Assembly: GCA_904501835.1 (NCBI GenBank)
Contig: CAJGBW010000055.1
Span: 1 to 9,732, forward strand
Length of the DNA: 9,732 bases
Direction of reading: 5' to 3'
From: an uncultured Bacteroidales bacterium
GTDB lineage: Bacteria; Bacteroidota; Bacteroidia; Bacteroidales; UBA932
This document shows, one piece after another, positions 7,008-9,732 of this stretch. The notes beneath the pieces are model-generated. The model was not told the DNA's origin. It made no database searches and saw nothing but the letters and a program-made list of their open reading frames with translations. Position 1 is the first letter of the stretch. Every line of letters starts with the position of its first letter. Made by a program: the position numbers and the translations under genes.

Positions 7008-8342
7008 ATGAGCCTGAAGGATATCTCACCTGCGAGGTGGGTGAAGTTCGCGATTTATAGCGCACTTTACACGGCGTGGGTGGTCTGGCTCGGAAATTAT
7101 TGGTTTCTTTTCGGATGTGTGGTCATTTTTGACGCCATCCTTACCCAAAAAGTCCACTGGCGTTTTTGGAGAAAAAAAGGAGCGGTCAAACAAGGGTTTG
7201 TAAGAGAATGGATTGATGCCATCATCTTCGCAGTCGTTGTTGTCAGTTTTATCAATATTTTCTTTTTCCAGGCTTTTAAGATTCCTTCCTCGTCTATGGA
7301 GAGCACGCTCTATACGGGAGATCATCTCTTTGTGAGCAAACTCTCATACGGACCAAGAATTCCTCAGACTCCTCTCACTATCCCTTTTACTCACAACGTT
7401 TTACCTTCAGGAAAGAAGTCCTATTCAACCCTGATACAAAACGATTATCGGAGATTAAAAGGTTGGGGTAAGGTCGAAAGAAATGATATTGTGGTTTTCT
7501 GTTTCCCTCATGGGGATAGCGTGTTAAGCCAGATTCCTTCCGCCGATTATTACGCCGTAGTCAGAGCGACATCCAAAGAATTTGCCATCCGAAAATGGGG
7601 TCCCTTGGTGGTCCACCCTTCAGACAAAAAGGACCATTACGTGAAACGCTGTGTCGGTATTCCGGGTGATACCCTCCGCATTCAAGACGGTCAGCTCTAT
7701 GTGAATGGCCTGAAGGCGGAAAACCCTGAAAACATGCAATGGGCTTACACCGTGCAGACCAACGGTTCGCGTATCAGCAACAAAGTTCTTCAACATATTG
7801 GAGTCAATATTTCAGAGTATTCCTACGACCCCGCTTTGCCAGGTTATCGTCACCTTGCTTTGAGCAACAAGATGCTTGAACAGGTGAAAGAACTTAAATC
7901 GGTGGTGTCTGTGGAACCTGAGTACGAAATGCCTATGCCGGGAAGCGGAGATGTCGAGATTTTCCCTTTCGATGCTTCATTGGGATGGACACGCGATTAT
8001 ATCTCACAGTTGTGGGTGCCCTGCAAGGGAGCGACCGTTGAGCTCAACGCTCAAAACCTGCCGCTCTATCGCAGAATAATCACTTCGTATGAGGGACATA
8101 CTTTGGAAGAGAAGAACGGTCTGATTTATATAGACGGAAAAGAGGCTCACTCCTACACATTTGAAATGGACTATTTCTATATGATGGGAGACAACCGACA
8201 CAACTCGCTCGATTCTCGTTATTGGGGCTTTGTTCCTGAGGATCATATTGTTGGAAAACCGCGAGTGATTTGGTTATCAACCGATAAGAATAGAAATTTT
8301 CCGAATAATATTAGGTGGCGCAGGTTCCTTAAATGTATATAA
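7008..8342 (+). CDS. lepB: Signal peptidase I
   Basis: A membrane-bound serine protease that removes signal peptides from exported proteins on the outer face of the inner membrane. It has 444 residues, long compared with the 324 of E. coli but usual for Bacteroidota. Hydrophobic segments lie at about 13-45 (possibly two passes) and 69-90. The catalytic Ser is Ser96 in IPSSSMESTL, where the common SMxPT is replaced by SMEST. The general-base Lys is Lys213 in YVKRCVGIPGD. The C-terminal box MGDNRHNSLDSRYWGFVP (393-410) is intact. The region between the Lys box and the last box (about 225-385) is an enlarged insert with no motif I recognise. Placement directly after rplT (6 nt) ties secretion capacity to ribosomal protein expression; I do not know how common that is. 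The gene ends 72 nt before rpmB. Confidence 0.95.
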   Translation: MSLKDISPARWVKFAIYSALYTAWVVWLGNYWFLFGCVVIFDAILTQKVHWRFWRKKGAVKQGFVREWIDAIIFAVVVVSFINIFFFQAFKIPSSSMESTLYTGDHLFVSKLSYGPRIPQTPLTIPFTHNVLPSGKKSYSTLIQNDYRRLKGWGKVERNDIVVFCFPHGDSVLSQIPSADYYAVVRATSKEFAIRKWGPLVVHPSDKKDHYVKRCVGIPGDTLRIQDGQLYVNGLKAENPENMQWAYTVQTNGSRISNKVLQHIGVNISEYSYDPALPGYRHLALSNKMLEQVKELKSVVSVEPEYEMPMPGSGDVEIFPFDASLGWTRDYISQLWVPCKGATVELNAQNLPLYRRIITSYEGHTLEEKNGLIYIDGKEAHSYTFEMDYFYMMGDNRHNSLDSRYWGFVPEDHIVGKPRVIWLSTDKNRNFPNNIRWRRFLKCI

Positions 8343-8345
8343 AAC

Positions 8346-8376
8346 TTGCATTTTTGAAAAATTTAAGCGATATTTG
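8346..8376 (+). promoter_or_regulatory. Candidate promoter for rpmB-rpmG-DUF4295
   Basis: A TTG at 8346-8348 is followed after 20 nt by GATATTTG (8369-8376), seven of eight matches to TAnnTTTG, which fits the Bacteroidota -33/-7 pattern. Transcription would start near 8382, about 33 nt before the rpmB ATG. No terminator separates lepB from this site, so read-through from upstream is also possible. Confidence 0.5.
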
Positions 8377-8414
8377 CAGCCCTTGAAAAAGAAACAAGTA
8401 AAAAGTTAGATATT

Positions 8415-8657
8415 ATGGCAAAAGTTTGTCAAATTACAGGACGTAAGAGAATGGTTGGAAACAACGTTTCCCATTCTAACAAACGTACCAAACGCATTTT
8501 TGCGATCAACCTCAAGACCAAGAAATTCTGGTCTGAGACCGAACAGCGTTTTATCACCCTGAAAGTGTCTTGCAAAGGTATGAGAACCATCGAGAAGAAT
8601 GGTCTTGACGCTTGTATCAAGGACGCTCAGCAGAAAGGATTCATAAAGATTGTTTAA
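8415..8657 (+). CDS. rpmB: 50S ribosomal protein bL28
   Basis: A large-subunit ribosomal protein of 80 residues. The N-terminal MAKVCQITGRK, then GNNVSHSNKRTKRIF and the block GMRTIEKNGLD are characteristic. It lacks the paired Cys motifs of the zinc-binding form. It is first of three closely spaced genes (20 nt to rpmG), probably transcribed from the promoter at 8346-8376. No SD is seen before the ATG. Confidence 0.96.
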   Translation: MAKVCQITGRKRMVGNNVSHSNKRTKRIFAINLKTKKFWSETEQRFITLKVSCKGMRTIEKNGLDACIKDAQQKGFIKIV

Positions 8658-8677
8658 TTTCTTAGACTCGTACGACT

Positions 8678-8866
8678 ATGGCAAAGAAAGCAAAAGGTAA
8701 TAGAGTTCAGGTCATCCTTGAATGTACTGAGCAGAGAGAGAGCGGTGTACCCGGTATCTCAAGATATATCACTACCAAAAACAAAAAGAACACGACGGAT
8801 CGTTTGGAGCGTAAGAAATACAACCCTTACCTTCAGAAAGTAACCGTTCATCGTGAAATCAAATAA
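8678..8866 (+). CDS. rpmG: 50S ribosomal protein bL33, zinc-free form
   Basis: A large-subunit protein of 62 residues, slightly longer than the E. coli protein. MAKKAKGNRVQVILECTE, RYITTKNKKNT and LERKKYNPYLQKVTVHREIK are typical. Where zinc-binding bL33 has a second Cys pair (KKYCPYCxK), this one reads KKYNPYLQK, and only one Cys (in LECTE) remains, so it should not bind zinc. It lies between rpmB and DUF4295 with gaps of 20 and 16 nt. Confidence 0.96.
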   Translation: MAKKAKGNRVQVILECTEQRESGVPGISRYITTKNKKNTTDRLERKKYNPYLQKVTVHREIK

Positions 8867-8868
8867 TT

Positions 8869-8874
8869 AGGAGG
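8869..8874 (+). promoter_or_regulatory. Shine-Dalgarno AGGAGG of DUF4295
   Basis: A perfect AGGAGG sits 8 nt before the ATG at 8883. The neighbouring ribosomal protein genes have none, so this gene appears to use a different initiation signal from the rest of its operon. Confidence 0.7.
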
Positions 8875-8882
8875 AATAATCA

Positions 8883-9035
8883 ATGGCAAAGAAAGCAGTC
8901 GCAACCTTCTCCGCCAAAGCTGGCGCGAAGACCATGGTGAAATGCATCCGTATGGATAAATCAGCCAAGACCGGTTCATATTGCTTTAATGAGCAACTCG
9001 TTGAGGCAGACAAAGTGAACGAATTCTTCAAGTAG
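8883..9035 (+). CDS. DUF4295 small basic protein, probable ribosomal component
   Basis: A 50-residue Lys-rich protein starting MAKKAVATFSAKAGAKTMVK and ending EADKVNEFFK. The family is conserved in Bacteroidota directly after rpmG and is usually followed by ftsY. From memory, the cryo-EM structure of the Flavobacterium johnsoniae ribosome found a protein of this kind in the large subunit, called bL38; I cannot check that here, so the ribosomal role is probable rather than shown. It is the last gene of the unit, 16 nt after rpmG, with a strong SD and an intrinsic terminator 23 nt after its stop. Confidence 0.85.
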   Translation: MAKKAVATFSAKAGAKTMVKCIRMDKSAKTGSYCFNEQLVEADKVNEFFK

Positions 9036-9058
9036 GATTTACTCCTGTAACATTCGAT

Positions 9059-9091
9059 AAAGGGACGAGCACACCGCTTGTCCCTTTTTTT
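9059..9091 (+). terminator. Rho-independent terminator after DUF4295
   Basis: A 12-bp stem (9059-9070 paired with 9076-9087, one G-T wobble) with the 5-nt loop ACACC runs straight into seven T residues (9085-9091). It closes the rpmB-rpmG-DUF4295 transcript and isolates it from the KilA-N gene. Confidence 0.92.
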
Positions 9092-9130
9092 GTGCGGGTT
9101 ATGCCCATCTTTGTATTTTATCAAACTTTC

Positions 9131-9160
9131 TTGGAAAAATGTAAAAATTGTCTAATTTTG
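9131..9160 (+). promoter_or_regulatory. Candidate promoter of the KilA-N gene
   Basis: TTG (9131-9133), a 19-nt spacer, then TAATTTTG (9153-9160), a perfect TAnnTTTG. Transcription would start near 9166-9168, leaving a leader of about 80 nt that contains repeat copies 2 and 3. A second, weaker box CATCTTTG lies at 9106-9113. Confidence 0.65.
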
Positions 9161-9211
9161 CATTGGAAAAATGTATGCATTGTGAGAATATTGCACTGCA
9201 AAAGTGTAAAC
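9131..9211 (+). repeat. Three spaced imperfect direct repeats upstream of the KilA-N gene
   Basis: TTGGAAAAATGTA occurs at 9131-9143 and again exactly at 9163-9175; a diverged third copy, CTGCAAAAGTGTA, is at 9196-9208. Start-to-start spacing is 32 and 33 nt, about three turns of the helix. Copies 2 and 3 extend to a 21-nt unit (9158-9178 and 9191-9211) with the common core TTGCAnTGnAAAAnTGTA. Copy 1 carries the -33 element and copy 2 begins within the -7 box, so a factor bound here would touch polymerase. Confidence 0.7.
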
Positions 9212-9247
9212 ACCAACTAAAACAGATATTAATTGGAAACGATATAC

Positions 9248-9732
9248 ATGTTTGCACTAAATGACGAAGACTATATCTCATTGACCGATATGATCAAAAG
9301 TGAAGAAGGCGAAGACCATATCAGGAACTGGATGAGAAACAAAAATACCATTGAATTCCTTGGTACTTGGGAAACCTTATATAACCCAGATTTTAAAGGT
9401 GTCGAATTCGACACCTTTTTGAACGAAGCTGGTTTTAACCGCTTCAATATGACTCCTCGCAAATGGATAGAATCAACAAATGCGATAGGAATTGTCTCAA
9501 AAGCCGGCAGGAATGGTGGCACCTATGCACATAAGGATATAGCCATTGAATTTGCATCATGGATAAGTCCGGTATTCAAATTATATTTGATTAGAGAGTA
9601 CCAGCGCCTCATTGGGCAGGAACGAAGCGAACTCGCCCTATCCTGGAACGTGAAACGCCTCCTCTCAAAAGCAAACTACCACATCCACACCGATGCCATC
9701 AAGAACGTGATCCTTCCTAAACTCAACATCAG
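9248..9732 (+). CDS. KilA-N domain DNA-binding protein, 5' part (3' end outside window)
   Basis: KilA-N is a DNA-binding domain named from phage P1 KilA and common in bacterial, phage and large DNA virus proteins. The visible 161 residues contain it nearly from the first codon: DYISLTDM (8-15), HIRNWMRNKNTIEFLGTWE (24-42), NPDFKGVEFD (46-55), RKWIESTNAIGIVSKAGRNG (71-90) and GTYAHKDIAIEFASWISP (91-108), then KLYLIREYQRL, the usual exit helix. The part after about 125 begins a C-terminal region that I cannot classify. Many relatives have about 10-20 residues before the DYISLTD block; here a TAA at 9230 limits any extension, so ATG 9248 is the likely start (a TTG at 9233 is possible). No SD is seen. 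The gene stands alone after a terminator, in a spot where ftsY is often found, and its codons include AGG and ATA. It is probably a mobile or phage-derived regulator. Confidence 0.88.
   Translation, partial: MFALNDEDYISLTDMIKSEEGEDHIRNWMRNKNTIEFLGTWETLYNPDFKGVEFDTFLNEAGFNRFNMTPRKWIESTNAIGIVSKAGRNGGTYAHKDIAIEFASWISPVFKLYLIREYQRLIGQERSELALSWNVKRLLSKANYHIHTDAIKNVILPKLNI
9395..9418. repeat. Perfect 24-bp palindrome followed by a T run inside the KilA-N gene
   Basis: The 12-nt half AAAGGTGTCGAA at 9395-9406 is exactly mirrored by TTCGACACCTTT at 9407-9418. In RNA it can form a 10-bp stem with an AATT loop, and the plus strand continues with T to 9420 (five T in a row), so it has the shape of an intrinsic terminator. 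It encodes KGVEFDTF of the KilA-N domain, a segment that is itself conserved in the family. Confidence 0.85.

Noticed and set aside
8343..8368. A lepB terminator in the A/T-rich sequence after its stop
   Set aside because: The ATTTTT/AAAAAT symmetry has almost no loop, no G/C pairs and no following T run. The stretch fits a promoter better.
9271..9522. An 83-codon minus-strand open frame opposite the KilA-N gene
   Set aside because: The plus-strand frame encodes a clear KilA-N domain, so the antisense frame is a shadow.
1..9732. tRNA or rRNA genes, CRISPR arrays, insertion sequences
   Set aside because: I saw no cloverleaf-like arms, no regular repeat-spacer array and no transposase reading frame. 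Nearly all of the window is occupied by recognisable protein genes.

Overview
The window looks like a chromosomal segment of a Bacteroidota bacterium, most likely of the order Bacteroidales. The evidence is the family content (DUF4199 beside a polyprenyl-phosphate-type glycosyltransferase, DUF4295 after rpmG, a long Bacteroidota-type LepB), promoters of the TTG / TAnnTTTG type, and starts that mostly lack Shine-Dalgarno (SD) sequences. I cannot name a genus.

Layout. (1) 2-2228, plus strand: the 3' part of dnaX (clamp-loader tau/gamma subunit) followed 7 nt later by lptB (ATPase of the LPS export transporter). (2) 2232-3729, minus strand: a two-gene unit, DUF4199 membrane protein then a membrane-anchored family 2 glycosyltransferase, whose end converges on lptB with only 3 nt between the stop codons. 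(3) 3730-3799: a compact divergent promoter region built on an inverted repeat, serving DUF4199 to the left and thrS to the right. (4) 3800-8342, plus strand: a translation-centred run thrS - infC - rpmI - rplT - lepB (threonyl-tRNA synthetase, IF3, bL35, bL20, signal peptidase I) with gaps of 6-42 nt and no terminator seen between genes. (5) 8346-9091, plus strand: a candidate promoter, then rpmB - rpmG - DUF4295 (bL28, bL33, small ribosome-linked protein) and a clear intrinsic terminator. (6) 9092-9732: an AT-rich intergenic stretch with a promoter and three spaced direct repeats, then the 5' part of a KilA-N domain gene that runs off the window. KilA-N genes are typical of phages and mobile DNA, and here one sits where ftsY often follows DUF4295 in this phylum.

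Most of the window is core housekeeping DNA. The points worth a second look are: an apparent AUC start for infC set by a strong SD in a lineage that rarely uses SDs; the near-symmetric, mutually exclusive divergent promoter pair before thrS; the 32-33 nt repeat array upstream of the KilA-N gene; a perfect 24-bp palindrome followed by a T run inside the KilA-N coding sequence; and the KilA-N gene itself as a possible edge of an accessory island.
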